Part shown: positions 34,071 through 44,195 of the stretch, piece after piece
Layout of the letters: every line of letters starts with the position of its first letter
How positions within the stretch are numbered: position 1 is the stretch's first letter
Assembly (NCBI RefSeq): GCF_021462225.1
Contig: NC_061817.1
Coordinates: forward strand, 893,326-957,325
DNA: 64,000 bases
Source: Girardinichthys multiradiatus
Lineage: Eukaryota; Chordata; Actinopteri; Cyprinodontiformes; Goodeidae
Direction of reading: 5' to 3'
Program-made: the position numbers and the translations under genes
The notes under the pieces: model-generated
Told to the model about the DNA's origin: nothing
The model's input: the letters and a program-made list of their open reading frames with translations, nothing else
Databases searched by the model: none

Positions 34071-34925
34071 TTAAATCTGCCCTAATATGGTGCGTGCTGG
34101 CAAGAAGATGTCATGTTTACTCTGATTGCAGACTGGGGTTTTAACTGCCCCAGACGGACCTGTGGGTACATTCAATAAGGCAGGGAAAAGCTCCAGCCCG
34201 TCTGGTAGGTCTGATTTCAAGGCAGGTTCAAATAAAGCTGTGCCACCTGGTGGTCTTGACTTGACGTGACATCTAATTTCACAAACTTGGCCACTGTGAA
34301 TCGTAAGACCTTTTCTACCAACTCTGACAATGTCACTCACTGTGTTCTTTCTAATTGGTTTTTTACTTATGACTGCCACAATAGTCTCTGCAGTATGTTT
34401 TTGTACCTTTAATGCTTCAGCGAGAAGATCATTCAAACTGATACTGCCTGGCTTTTCGAGACTCTCTAAAATGATCTCCTCGATCACATTGAAGCCTAAC
34501 AGCAATCCACTAACACAGTTCTGGCTAACCAGGGCAGGCACTTGAATAGCAACTTGGCCATGTGTGGGACTCCTAATTTCTATTAAGACTTCCACCCACC
34601 CATCAAAAGGTAAATTAGTCCCATTAGCTGCTGTTACTCTGAGTGGGTCATCTGGCAGAAGGTCTTCCAGAGGCCCGATCTCTATGTTGGGAAGATATCT
34701 TTGGAGCCATGACCTGGTTACTATGGTTACTTGGGCTCCACTGTCCACAAGCATGTCAGTTCGTATGCCATTTAGGTAGCAGGTAAGCATACATCTCTTT
34801 CCAATCAAATCTGCAACTCGATTACCTTGTCTTCCTCTCGGCTTTACTGGTGGTTCATTTGGGGTTTGAGTCTTTTCCTTGTACCCAGCTGCTCTGACGT
34901 GTGACGCTAGCATGGATGTGGTCAC
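34071..34925 (-). CDS. aspartic protease segment of pol
   Basis: 284 codons. The catalytic motif VDSGAQVTIV is at about residues 60-69 and a hydrophobic LLLGFNVIEE segment is at about 141-150, as in retropepsins. The ORF ends in TAA at 34071-34073; the next codons stay open in the same frame into the reverse transcriptase, so this single stop is what separates protease from RT. Confidence 0.8.
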   Translation of the reverse strand: MTTSMLASHVRAAGYKEKTQTPNEPPVKPRGRQGNRVADLIGKRCMLTCYLNGIRTDMLVDSGAQVTIVTRSWLQRYLPNIEIGPLEDLLPDDPLRVTAANGTNLPFDGWVEVLIEIRSPTHGQVAIQVPALVSQNCVSGLLLGFNVIEEIILESLEKPGSISLNDLLAEALKVQKHTAETIVAVISKKPIRKNTVSDIVRVGRKGLTIHSGQVCEIRCHVKSRPPGGTALFEPALKSDLPDGLELFPALLNVPTGPSGAVKTPVCNQSKHDIFLPARTILGQI

Positions 34926-36312
34926 TGGTGGCCCCTTCCCAGTGACCCCTTCCAGTTTCCCGCTGGCTTACTTTTGAGCAGGCAGCTCTGTGTCCCTCCT
35001 TACCACACTTAAAGCAGTGGTTGCAACGGTCAAGTCCCTGTGTTGTGCATGATTGGCATTTGGCTGACTTCGTCGTGTTAGGTGGTTGTACTGTATTCAC
35101 TGAAATAGTCCCTGTAGATTCTGGAACTTTTGTGGCTGGTGTGAAAGCCTTTTCTAGAGTCTTCATCAATGCAGACACATGGGCTGTCAGTTCATGTATG
35201 GCTGCACGCTGTGCTTGGACTTCAGCTTGGGTCTGGAGAACGGTGGCTTGGACTTCGGCTGCGGGCTGGGGTAATTGTTCTTTTTCCCCTTGGTGCGTGG
35301 CATTAACCGTCACTACTCTGGATTTATGTGAAGTTTGACCTATTCGTGTCTGTCTCTCCACTTCTTCCTGAACTGACTTGGTAATCGCTTCGAGAATCTG
35401 ATTATCTGTCACTGCGCTTTCACTCATGAGCATTTTTAAGTCTCTTCTTACATATATATATTTCTCACTTATGCCCTGGTACAGGGAGTGAAGAAAGACA
35501 CTTTGGACTAACTTTTGGTCATACTGAAAACCTGAGCTCTTCTGCTGTGATGAAAACACCACGCGCTGCTTCAGCCCCATCAACCGATACATAAACTGCT
35601 GTGGACTTTCACGATCTAGTTGTCTCGCATTACTAAGCTCCTGAAATAACTCAGAACTACTTTTGTCTTTTAAGTGTGTTCTCAGGAACTGCTTGAGCTC
35701 AGTCACAGTTAACTCATGTTTTGTCAAAAGCATATCTTTAAATGCACCTGGTCTGATGATTCTTAGCACTGCCCGAATTATCTCATTTTCAGTAAAGTTC
35801 TCAGCTAAACCCTCATCCATCTGTTTGCACAGAGCACCATAACTAAGATCAGAGTCTGAATCAGATATTTGTCCACTGTGGATTTTGAACTCTCTTCTTG
35901 GCAAGAACGCTGCTACGTCAGATAGTTTAACTATATCTGAAGTCTGGCTACTTATGGATGGCTGTTTATCCACCTTAGCATAGCCAACTGGTGATCCTGA
36001 AGCAGCCTCAGTCCGTAACTCTTGCACCTCCACACTGGCTGTGTTTGGTTGCTGTAGCTCCGTGATGAGGTCGTTGAAGAGTAGCAGACGTGACATACCT
36101 TGGTCCTCTAGACTTGCCAACTGGTCATTTTTTACAAAGTCCACGATAAAGTCATAGAGTTCCCCCTCTGTTGGACTGTCATCTGGTAGCTCTTCCTTTA
36201 CCTCGTCCTTGATGGAGACTGCCAATTGGTGGAGCACATCAATGTTTGCAGAGCTGATGAGCTGGTGCCGTTGTTTCTGGATGCCTCGCTGCACGTCACG
36301 CAGTACCGACAT
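34855..36312 (-). CDS. Gag-like polyprotein of the Ty3/Gypsy element
   Basis: 485 codons, intact. The N-terminal half is hydrophilic and helix-rich. A retrotransposon-Gag region around residues 170-320 includes an SARQLD-type stretch followed by SPQQFMYRLMGLKQR. The C-terminus has a cysteine/histidine cluster starting CQSC and ending CFKCGKEGHRAAC; the last part is a nucleocapsid-type knuckle with C-x2-C-x4-H-x3-C spacing, one residue shorter than the usual C-x2-C-x4-H-x4-C. Its end overlaps the protease ORF by 71 bases in a different frame: the protease frame is +1 relative to gag. Confidence 0.85.
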   Translation of the reverse strand: MSVLRDVQRGIQKQRHQLISSANIDVLHQLAVSIKDEVKEELPDDSPTEGELYDFIVDFVKNDQLASLEDQGMSRLLLFNDLITELQQPNTASVEVQELRTEAASGSPVGYAKVDKQPSISSQTSDIVKLSDVAAFLPRREFKIHSGQISDSDSDLSYGALCKQMDEGLAENFTENEIIRAVLRIIRPGAFKDMLLTKHELTVTELKQFLRTHLKDKSSSELFQELSNARQLDRESPQQFMYRLMGLKQRVVFSSQQKSSGFQYDQKLVQSVFLHSLYQGISEKYIYVRRDLKMLMSESAVTDNQILEAITKSVQEEVERQTRIGQTSHKSRVVTVNATHQGEKEQLPQPAAEVQATVLQTQAEVQAQRAAIHELTAHVSALMKTLEKAFTPATKVPESTGTISVNTVQPPNTTKSAKCQSCTTQGLDRCNHCFKCGKEGHRAACSKVSQRETGRGHWEGATSDHIHASVTRQSSWVQGKDSNPK

Positions 36313-36407
36313 CTTGGGTCACCGGGTCACAGTTGTGGCGCGTCTGTCCAGGTACTGATGTCTGATTCGGTATTGGATGATTATCTACGCTTCAAAATGC
36401 AGAAATC

Positions 36408-36425
36408 ATCCCGGACGAGCCCCCA
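36408..36425 (-). other. primer binding site for tRNA-Pro
   Basis: TGGGGGCTCGTCCGGGAT lies three bases inside the 5' LTR on the minus strand. This is the 18-base sequence known as the tRNA-Pro primer site of murine leukaemia virus, a perfect match as I recall it. Confidence 0.85.
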
Positions 36426-36428
36426 GAA

Positions 36429-36667
36429 TGTTGCCCCTCTCTGGCCGGAGAAGGGGTTGGAATAGTTACCCTGAATCTGAATAACGGAAAGAAGGAGGCA
36501 GATGTATAAAACGGCTGCATCGCATGGCTGCAGGGTTTATTCTGTCGTTTTGCCCCTTGCTGGTCCTAACCCTTTTAGTGATGCGCCCTCTCCTGGCTCT
36601 CCAAGGTAGTACAACTATAGAAAACTGTATGAAATGGCCAGGGTTATCTGTTTATATGAGCCTTACA
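36429..36667 (-). repeat. 5' LTR of the Ty3/Gypsy element
   Basis: Starts TGTAAGGCTCATATAAACAG and ends GGGCAACA on the minus strand, giving the usual TG...CA borders. Confidence 0.95.
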
Positions 36668-36671
36668 CAGG

Positions 36672-37040
36672 CAGGGACGTGGAAGCTCCTGCTTCAGATG
36701 AGGGCAAGGAAGCTACACGATGCTGTAGACTGCTGAGAGGCAGCAGGTTAAGGCTAGGAGCAGATTCAAGTGCTCTGGGGAGACTTGAAGCGTGGTCAGC
36801 TGCTGGAAGCTGCACAGATGGAGTTGGGGGAATCACTCTCTGCTGCAGCCCACAGGAGGGCACTGAAGGAGTAGTGAAACATAGTGGAAAGTTCTGGACT
36901 CGAGGAGGCAGAGAAATGGCCGGTAATGAGGAGGTGGCACAGGAAGCCTGAGACGAGCTTAAACACTTAAATAGAGATGAGTGGAAAAATGACATAGAAT
37001 GCTGATGTAAGTAATCAGGATATTTGGATCATCTGCGGCA
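36672..37040. repeat. right half of the region interrupted by the retrotransposon
   Basis: GGAAGCTCCTGCTTCAGATG-like sequence continues the pre-insertion DNA from 30101. It ends in a block (CACTTAAATAGAGATGAGTGG) that resembles the border of fish LTR elements. Not identified further. Confidence 0.35.
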
Positions 37041-37514
37041 GAAGGCAGGCAGAGCAGCTGAGGAAAGGATACTAATTAACACATATGGAGCTGGAAGTCC
37101 AAGAAGGTTGGATGGAAAATGTCTGTGAACAGCAACTTGCCACAGATATTCAATTGGATTTACAGCTGAAACTTGACTGGACATGTCTAACACATGAATA
37201 TGCTTTAATCTATCTATTTCCATTGCTTCTCTGGCTGTAAAAGTACAGCTCCAAAAATGAAAAAAGTAACACTTGCTGTGCCTCATTTTAGAAAGTGAAA
37301 CTCACATACATTCATCACACATAGAGGGAACTATTTCAAGCCATTATTTCTTGTAATTGATATGTACACCCCCCCTCCGAAAATTTGAATATTGTGAAAA
37401 CGTTATAGCATATTTATAGATGTTGAGTGGGTGGTAGGAAAAGGTGCACCAGCAGCAGTGATAACTGCTGCCTTGAGAACAGGACAAACCCCCAACACCC
37501 GAGCCACCGTCGCC

Positions 37515-37795
37515 TCACAAATGGGGTGTCTGTGGCTCAGGTGGTGGGGGTTTGTCCTGGAACTGGTGGATTACCGGTTCGACCCCTGTTTCCGTCTGTC
37601 TCAGTCGTTGTGTCCTTTGGTCCTTGAGCAAGGACACAACGACTGTCTTGGTCAAGACACTTTACCTGCCTTGCCTGCTGATGTGTTTACATTGTCAGTG
37701 TGTATGAATGGGTGGGTGGATGACTGATTGTAGTGTAAATAACTTTGGAGTCTTCAGACTTGATAAAGTGCTATACGTGCAGGCTATTTACCATT
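37515..37795 (+). mobile_element. tRNA-derived SINE
   Basis: tRNA-like head with TGTGGCTCAGGTGGTGG (A box) and ACCGGTTCGACCCC (B box), then GGTCAAGACACTTTACCTGC. It closes with GACTTGATAAAGTGCTATAC and a TTTACCATTTAC tail, the layout of a common teleost SINE. An internal palindrome at about 37601-37640 is not usual for the family. Confidence 0.75.
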
Positions 37796-38145
37796 TACTT
37801 TCTGTATTCCCCTCCATCTGATCCTGCTCATTACTCTTCTCTCCCTCAGCACTCTCACTTTATTGGTCTCAGATGTTCCTCATATCCTCCAGATTACTCA
37901 CACCTGCTATATGTCATGTCTGCATTCATCCCTCAATATTTAAGCTCACCTGTTGCATTTGCCCTGTGCTGGATTTGTCAGTTTCACTTCCTGTTTTCAT
38001 GTTGTTTTCTCCTGTATGTGACTCCGCTGTTTTCTTCATCCTGTTTCCTTGTGCTCGCTGTAACTTCCCTGATTTTTATTAAATAAATCAAATGCTCCAG
38101 TCTGTGCCTGGGTCCTGATCCTCCACTACACTCCATGACAATCAG
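37796..38145. repeat. LTR-like fragment
   Basis: Pyrimidine-rich sequence with an AATAAATCAAATGC poly(A)-like signal. It ends CTGGGTCCTGATCCTCCACT...CTCCATGACA, as in the LTRs of several fish retrotransposons. No partner LTR is seen, so a solo or truncated copy is likely. Confidence 0.4.
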
Positions 38146-39368
38146 GGTATTCTTCTGCATTTTATACAATCACAAACTGCAGCAATACATTTACTACTAA
38201 CGATTATAAATTACTGTTATTCATGTTTGATTTAATGGGACACTGAGGAAATGCAAATAGCTTATTACCCACTAATTACTACATTTTAATACTTGTGGTA
38301 GCTATGTGGAATTTTAAAGTTTTGAAGCTAGTGTTAGTGATAACCTGTATTTTGTTTTTACTAAATTCATGGTTGGGAAAATCACTTGGAACGCTGAAGT
38401 CGGAATTAGTCAAAAGTTCATTAACAGCTCTGACTTCAACATTCAACATGGCAACCTCACAGGCGACCATCTGACTGTTTCTAATGTAATCAATCAACTC
38501 CTGTTAGTGATACAGTTCCTGCAGAGTCCGACTTGACAAAAACATGTTGAAAAATACAAGTTTCTTTTTTTTGTTTTAGATTTTGAACTGATTTTAGGGA
38601 CTGCAATGAAGGGGTAGACCATGCCTTGTTGTATAAACTGTGTTACTCCTTGTAATTAATAAGAAATCCTGCATTTCACACTCACTTTGGTGTTTGATTT
38701 CTCAGATCCTTTTTGTTTGTATGCAGAGATTTGTACGGTCTAGGACCATAATCAACGATTTGGGATAGGTAATCTGGTCTAGGACCAGCAAGTTAAATTA
38801 TCTGACCACGGACCAATTGTAATGGTTTAATATAACACTTTTGTCTGCATTGATCTCTTACTATCTCACTATTTCAGCTCTGCTCAAAACTACAACACAT
38901 TCAGACAATGTTAGGATTTAGGCTGTTTAAATGCCAATTTGCTTACATCACGCTAATATTTTGTGTGAAAAACACACACCGAATGATGTATTTTCGAAAT
39001 AATGGATGTTGGCCGGCTATGGGATTTTAATAAAATCTGTTTTAGATATGTAAAGGATTAACCAAAATATTGATATTGAATTATTATTTTTATGGCATCC
39101 AATTTAAATGTTACTATGTTCTTACATTCTTAGTGACCACAATGTTTACTTCAAATAACTGCTTAAAGAAAAATAGCACCACAAATTGTATTTAAACACA
39201 AAGTAAAATCCACCAAAAATTCGATTGAACCAATCATATGTATACACATACACCTGATGACCAATCAGCATACAGAGGATGGTACTTTCCAACTGTTTAA
39301 ACCAGTGTCCAATTGCGCTCTGGCTAAATACACTTTGCCTTAAAAGGGGAGATAACGTCCCACATTCA
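38146..39368. other. intergenic, nothing recognised
   Basis: AT-rich, with no ORF of interest and no repeat with clear ends. Confidence 0.4.
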
Positions 39369-39376
39369 TAGCAGCA

Positions 39377-40042
39377 CAGTGTTGCCAGGTGTACGATAAT
39401 TATCGTATTTGTACGACAATTTTGCTCTCTGTACGATCAATATTCCTAAAAAAAGGCCAAATGTACGATAATTTGACCATTCCGTGAATGTGTGGTTGTA
39501 ATCAGTCGTCATCAGCCTATCGCCAAAGTCTGTCGGAGTTTTTTTGTGAACCCTGAGGGCAGCGCCTGTGAGTGGGCAGCAAAGCCTCGGTGACCCGTCC
39601 CCCCTTGGATGGGTTGTACTGGAATTCTAATTTCCCCTCGGGGATCAATAAAGTATCTTTGAATTTGAATTGAATTGATCTGTGTCCGGATTCGGGAACA
39701 GATGCTGGAAATTCCAGCCAATCGTGCTTTTCTAAATGTGACCTACGTGTGACGTGATGCGTTGGTCTCAGAACAACGGCCATGATTGGCTGAATAGTCC
39801 ACTGCGCCCGCCCATGATTGAGGAAACGAGGAAAAGAGGAAAAGAAAAAAAGAAAAGAAGAAGAAGCAGAGCCCGGCACCGTGGAGCTGCAGCTGTTGAT
39901 AAATTCATTCCTTTCTGACGCCATTCAACACATCAACAGACTTGTTATTTTGGTTATGACGAGTGTACGATAATTTCCCTCAAAATACGATAACTTTACG
40001 TCTCTAGTACGATAATCCTACATTTCTCACCTGGTAACACTG
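39377..40042. mobile_element. hAT-like non-autonomous element with 8-bp duplication
   Basis: 666-bp element. Ends are CAGTGTTGCCAGGTG and CACCTGGTAACACTG, flanked by the perfect 8-bp repeat TAGCAGCA (39369-39376 and 40043-40050). Repeated TACGATAAT words lie inside both ends. The middle (about 39550-39680) is occupied by an inserted retroposon tail ending in GGGGATCAATAAAGTATC and an ATTGAATTG repeat. No transposase. Confidence 0.8.
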
Positions 40043-40050
40043 TAGCAGCA

Positions 40051-40860
40051 CCTCATTCTAAAAGATGCACAGCAAATTCACACAAACACAGGCCACACAC
40101 TGCAGCCATAAAAACACTAAAGACAATAGTATGATGATAAAAAAAAACATTTTGTAAAATTGTTTAACTCGATAACAGCAATAGACAAGTTTACAAGTTT
40201 ATTTAGCATATAGATAGTACATCAGATTGTGAAGACTGAAAAAATTCAAATTGATAAAAAACATAAATATAACAATCAGGTCATGCACAGAAACTCATTG
40301 CTGTGCCAGAAACTTTAGGATCTCTGCATATAAAAACAGCACACATTTGTTCTGATTTGCTGATGTAAACGTTTTTAATTAACCTTAGTTTCCATAATGT
40401 TTTTTAATAGGAAAAGAAAACAAAAATTTACCAGAAAACAAAAGTAGGTTTTAGGTTTTCTAAAATCAGTTTTGGACATGTCAAGTATTAGACAAAGGGA
40501 AGATTGTGATGTATTATTCGTTTTTTGTGTAGCATCAGATTACTTATTAAAGTATCACATATTTAATATTTATTACACTTATAACCATTGATTAGCCATA
40601 AACATTGACTTTGATGTATTATTAGTCTGTTTAGCATCAGATTTAAGGACGTCGTTTGAGGACAGAAATGTTCCATTAAGTCTACTAAACACCACAGTTT
40701 ATAATCTCAAAGCTATTACAAAATATGATGTAAGATGTTGGGTGACATTTTTAGAAAGAAATCGCAAAATGTATCATTTTAACTTTTCACCACTAAAATC
40801 AGACTTTTTCATCTCCTCTCATTTAATCGAATACAATAAAATGTAATATAATCAGGAGCA
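40051..40860. other. AT-rich flank upstream of mettl22, nothing recognised
   Basis: No coding or repeat signal that I can support. Confidence 0.4.
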
Positions 40861-40866
40861 ATAAAT

Positions 40867-40883
40867 AACCGGAAGTTCCGGTT
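40867..40883. promoter_or_regulatory. head-to-head ETS-type sites, probable mettl22 promoter
   Basis: AACCGGAAGTTCCGGTT is an odd-centred perfect palindrome that joins two CCGGAA/TTCCGG ETS cores. It lies about 150 bases upstream of a candidate 5'UTR donor (AACAAG/GTACGT at 41031/41032). A GATGGCAGCCATATT segment (about 41099-41113) nearby resembles a YY1 site. The arrangement is typical of TATA-less housekeeping promoters. Confidence 0.45.
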
Positions 40884-41177
40884 GGATTTCCGAGGTAAAG
40901 CAAACGCACCATAACAATTTATGTTGCATTCAATGTTACATGGGAACTAGTAATTGTCTACGTCCGACATAATGCGGCCTTTAAAGTAAAGCTAAACCTC
41001 TTTTATTTTTTCCGTATCTGTTAACAACAAGGTACGTCACAATGTTTTATGTTGTTTTTTTCTTGCTAATGCTTGTTAACAGAAAATATACAAATTTGAT
41101 GGCAGCCATATTAGCTCGGTCTAACAACTTCTTTATGTACTCTTGGTCGCAGTGTTCCTACGTTCGAGGTAATTGAA

Positions 41178-41215
41178 TGCAGCTTAAAACTGTCATGTCG
41201 GCCCCTGTACCGATG
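41178..41215 (+). other. mettl22: candidate 5' exon end of mettl22
   Basis: Sequence ending CCTGTACCGATG/GTGAGTG gives a strong donor, and another (AACAAG/GTACGT) is at 41031. Either could join the first certain coding exon, whose ATG at 44196 has an in-frame stop 9 bases upstream, so any earlier exon is 5'UTR unless it splices directly near the ATG. Confidence 0.35.
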
Positions 41216-42676
41216 GTGAGTGAGCCTGTTTTAGTGAAGTAGTAAACATTTGTCGGACTTTAAGAGTAGAAACGATGTGAACAATTGCTCAGATGTAATG
41301 GCTAGCAGAGTTAGCCGTGGTTAGCTGTGCTGTGGTCGGTGGGGCGCTTAGAGTTTTGCTGGTAAACAATAAGTCTCAGTCCAGATAACCTTCTTGCAGG
41401 ATGTCAGTTAGGGGGAGACACGACTCAAGGCAGGGGTCTCCAGCCCCAATCACTGAGATCCACTGAACTACAGTTTAAGATGCATTCCTGCTGCAACACA
41501 CCTGACATGTTGCTTCCTCGGCGTCTTTTGCTCTGCAGAAGGCTGGAAATGACCCCTTCAGTTGATTCAGCTTTGCCAGAGCAGGGATGGATCTACTGTA
41601 GACGTTGTAGGACAGTGTGGGAGACGTCTGATTTAAGGAATGGATGGAAGCCGAGCTTTTTCTCCAGGGTGCAATCAAACAGCAGAGGCATGTAGAGTAT
41701 TTTACTGCTTAGATCATTTAGTTTGTTTTACATTGTATGCTGATTAATTTATACCCATTCATCCAGTTAAAAGGGCATTCAGCATGCAGTGATGTTTGTA
41801 GAAAGATGGCATCAACATCTAAAAATAAACTGCCAGAAATCGACGGTCAACATGATATCATAGTGTAAAGAAGTTCCACCCTCTTACCAGTCTAGGGTTT
41901 CAGGTTACCAGGTTAATTATTAGAATTTTTCCACAGGTTGGATTGCTAAAATGTTTCAAATTGTGAATAATCTTTTTCACTGTACAGTGACAGATTGCAA
42001 ACTCATAGCTGGCACAAGTGTTTGGTGGGCCAAACGGGACTAAATTAAACAAAGAAATAAATATGCAATGAAATAAATAAATGTGAATGTCCTATAAAAT
42101 AAATACATGTATGATTAAGTAAGTAAATGTAGCATTCAACATCCCCTTTAAATAATTAAATTTACCATTTAATTATGAAAATAATTAAATGTCACAAAAA
42201 AATAATCTAAAAACAAATATAATTTTTTTTTCACTCTCTATTTCATGGTTTCGTGTTCAGCCATCATTAAATAATTTAGACTGTCATGTTGACCCATCAA
42301 ACTCAGTGGGTGGGATTAGAGCGGCTCCTCAACAGTCCCTGACGTCTGATTGGCTGCTTTACACTGGAAATCAAGCTAGCTCCTTCCAGTTTGGCATGAC
42401 TCTTGACTGGAAAGTGTGCAAATAACTCCAGTATGTTCAAGAAATTGATAATTTTTTTTTTTTTAACCACAAACTCTTGGTGAGTAACTCCAGATTCTTG
42501 GTCCCCAGTTTGGTCTTAAACATATCTAACCAGTTCACGAGAAAGGTCATTGAAACTGCCACAGGATCAGTGTTAGCCCCACCTACTGAGTTAGATAGAT
42601 CAAGTTAATGACAGTGCTGCATGGAAGCCATGAAATAAATAAATATATTGTTAAATATATTTAAATTAATTAAGTA

Positions 42677-42863
42677 ACTCGGCGGAGAGCGCCTGGTGGC
42701 GGGGTTGCTCCTCGCGGGACCCAGCCGGGCCAAGCCCGAACGAGAGACGCAAGGCCATCCCCCAGTGGGCCCACCACCTGCAGGGGGAACCGTGAGGGAC
42801 CGGTGCAAAGAGGATTGGGTGGCGGACGAAGGTGGAGACCTCAGCGGCCTGGATGCTTAGGAT
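42677..42863 (+). repeat. isolated 5' fragment of the local LINE
   Basis: Matches the 5' region of the LINE at 61250-61445 (GAGAGCGCCTGGTGGCGGGG, GGGCCAAGCCCGAACGAGAG, GGACCGGTGCAAAGAGGATT). It stops near GGATGCTTAGG. No 3' LINE sequence accompanies it. Confidence 0.75.
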
Positions 42864-44099
42864 GGGACAAAAAGCTAAATAGTAAAAATCTGTAAGGTGG
42901 AAATACTTTTTCACAGCATTGTAGGTCATTCTAGTTAAAATATTATGTTATTTTTGTCAAACAGTTACATTTGGTATTCATAAAGAAATAGGTTACTAAT
43001 TGTCACTGACGTGTCTATTAAGTTTAGGGTCCTTAATGATTTATAGGTCAGAATTAAACTTTGCCAACAAAAGAAAGAAGTGGAAAAAGATTCCAAACAG
43101 AAACTTTGAAAAACTTTCCAAAACCTGGGGAACTATTGATCAAGGCCACTTTAACATAAAGTATTTTAAGGGTGAGTTCTGTAGCTTAACTATAATGAGA
43201 ACACACAGTAAAATATATTTAAAGAGACACTTGGTAATGTGTGAAATAGAGGTGAGCTATTTGGAGTTTTTGGGGTTGAAGATGGACTACAATCACCTGC
43301 TAAATCGTTTCTTAAATATTCAGCTCTGAGGTTTAGTTACATTTTGATTCACTGACAGCTCTTTCGTTGTTTAGGAAGATGATTCATGCTCAAAAATACA
43401 ACTTGCATTATAATTGTGGACACTGTATGTAGCAAAGAATGGGCTAAACTGTCACTGTCTAGATGTGCAGTCCTAGTGCACACACAGCTCTAGCTACAGC
43501 AAAAAGTGCTCTTACAAAGTATCGGCCCTTCAGAGAGAACCTCTCCGTCATTCATTCACTTTGACCTTGAGCTGGGTTAAAACTGGGAGAGGAGCTGGTT
43601 TCCAGTGGGCAATAAGACCAGGTCTTTTGGTGAGATCTTGGTGAAGGCTTGGTTTGCCTTGTGTTTTGAGTGTGCTGAATTGAGGGCTGTATGCTTCAGG
43701 TTGTTTTTCCCCATAAACCTGGTTTCTTAATTATGAACTACCAAATGTAAAGGACAAATTAAACTGGGTAATAAAATTAATAATAACTAATCAGCTAAAT
43801 TGCCCTGAACTACACACTGATTCCCTTCGGAAAGGCAGGAATGTTTTGACACTTCATATATCAGGAACCTGGGCCCTGATAACAAGATCTGACTGTTACA
43901 TCAACAGAGAGTTTATTACAGAGATGTGTTACTGGCCACAAAAACAATTAGCCACTGGAAAATCTGTCGTGCAAAAATATGTTGTGAAGTTATGGTAATG
44001 TACCCAATCCCTACCCCACCAACCTCAGCTGTAATCTATCAACCAGGCTTGCTGTTCCTGATTTGGATACCTTTGCTGCAGAAATAGTGATGTTTGCTC

Positions 44100-44125
44100 T
44101 GTGTGTGTGTGTGTGTGTGTGTGTC
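44100..44125 (+). repeat. (GT)12 microsatellite
   Basis: Uninterrupted GT dinucleotides directly upstream of the first mettl22 coding exon. Confidence 0.9.
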
Positions 44126-44195
44126 CAGTCTGTGCAGGTTATAGGAGGCAGATGGTTGGGCTGATCTGCTATTACAAGATTCTAAATGATCACCC

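Larger units (their letters stand above)
30106..36667 (-). mobile_element. Ty3/Gypsy LTR retrotransposon, nearly full length
   Basis: 6,562 bp. Both LTRs are 239 bp, flanked by the 4-bp duplication CAGG (30102-30105 and 36668-36671). On the minus strand the order is LTR, tRNA-Pro primer site, gag, protease, reverse transcriptase, RNase H, integrase, polypurine tract, LTR. Protease-RT-RNaseH-integrase is the Ty3/Gypsy order. No envelope gene or chromodomain is seen. The LTRs differ at 4 of 239 positions, so the insertion is fairly recent, but pol carries one in-frame stop and two frame changes. Confidence 0.95.

Noticed and set aside
43000..43329. 109-codon plus-strand ORF, lysine-rich
   Set aside because: No domain, no splice context matching mettl22, and AT-rich composition. 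Chance ORF more likely.
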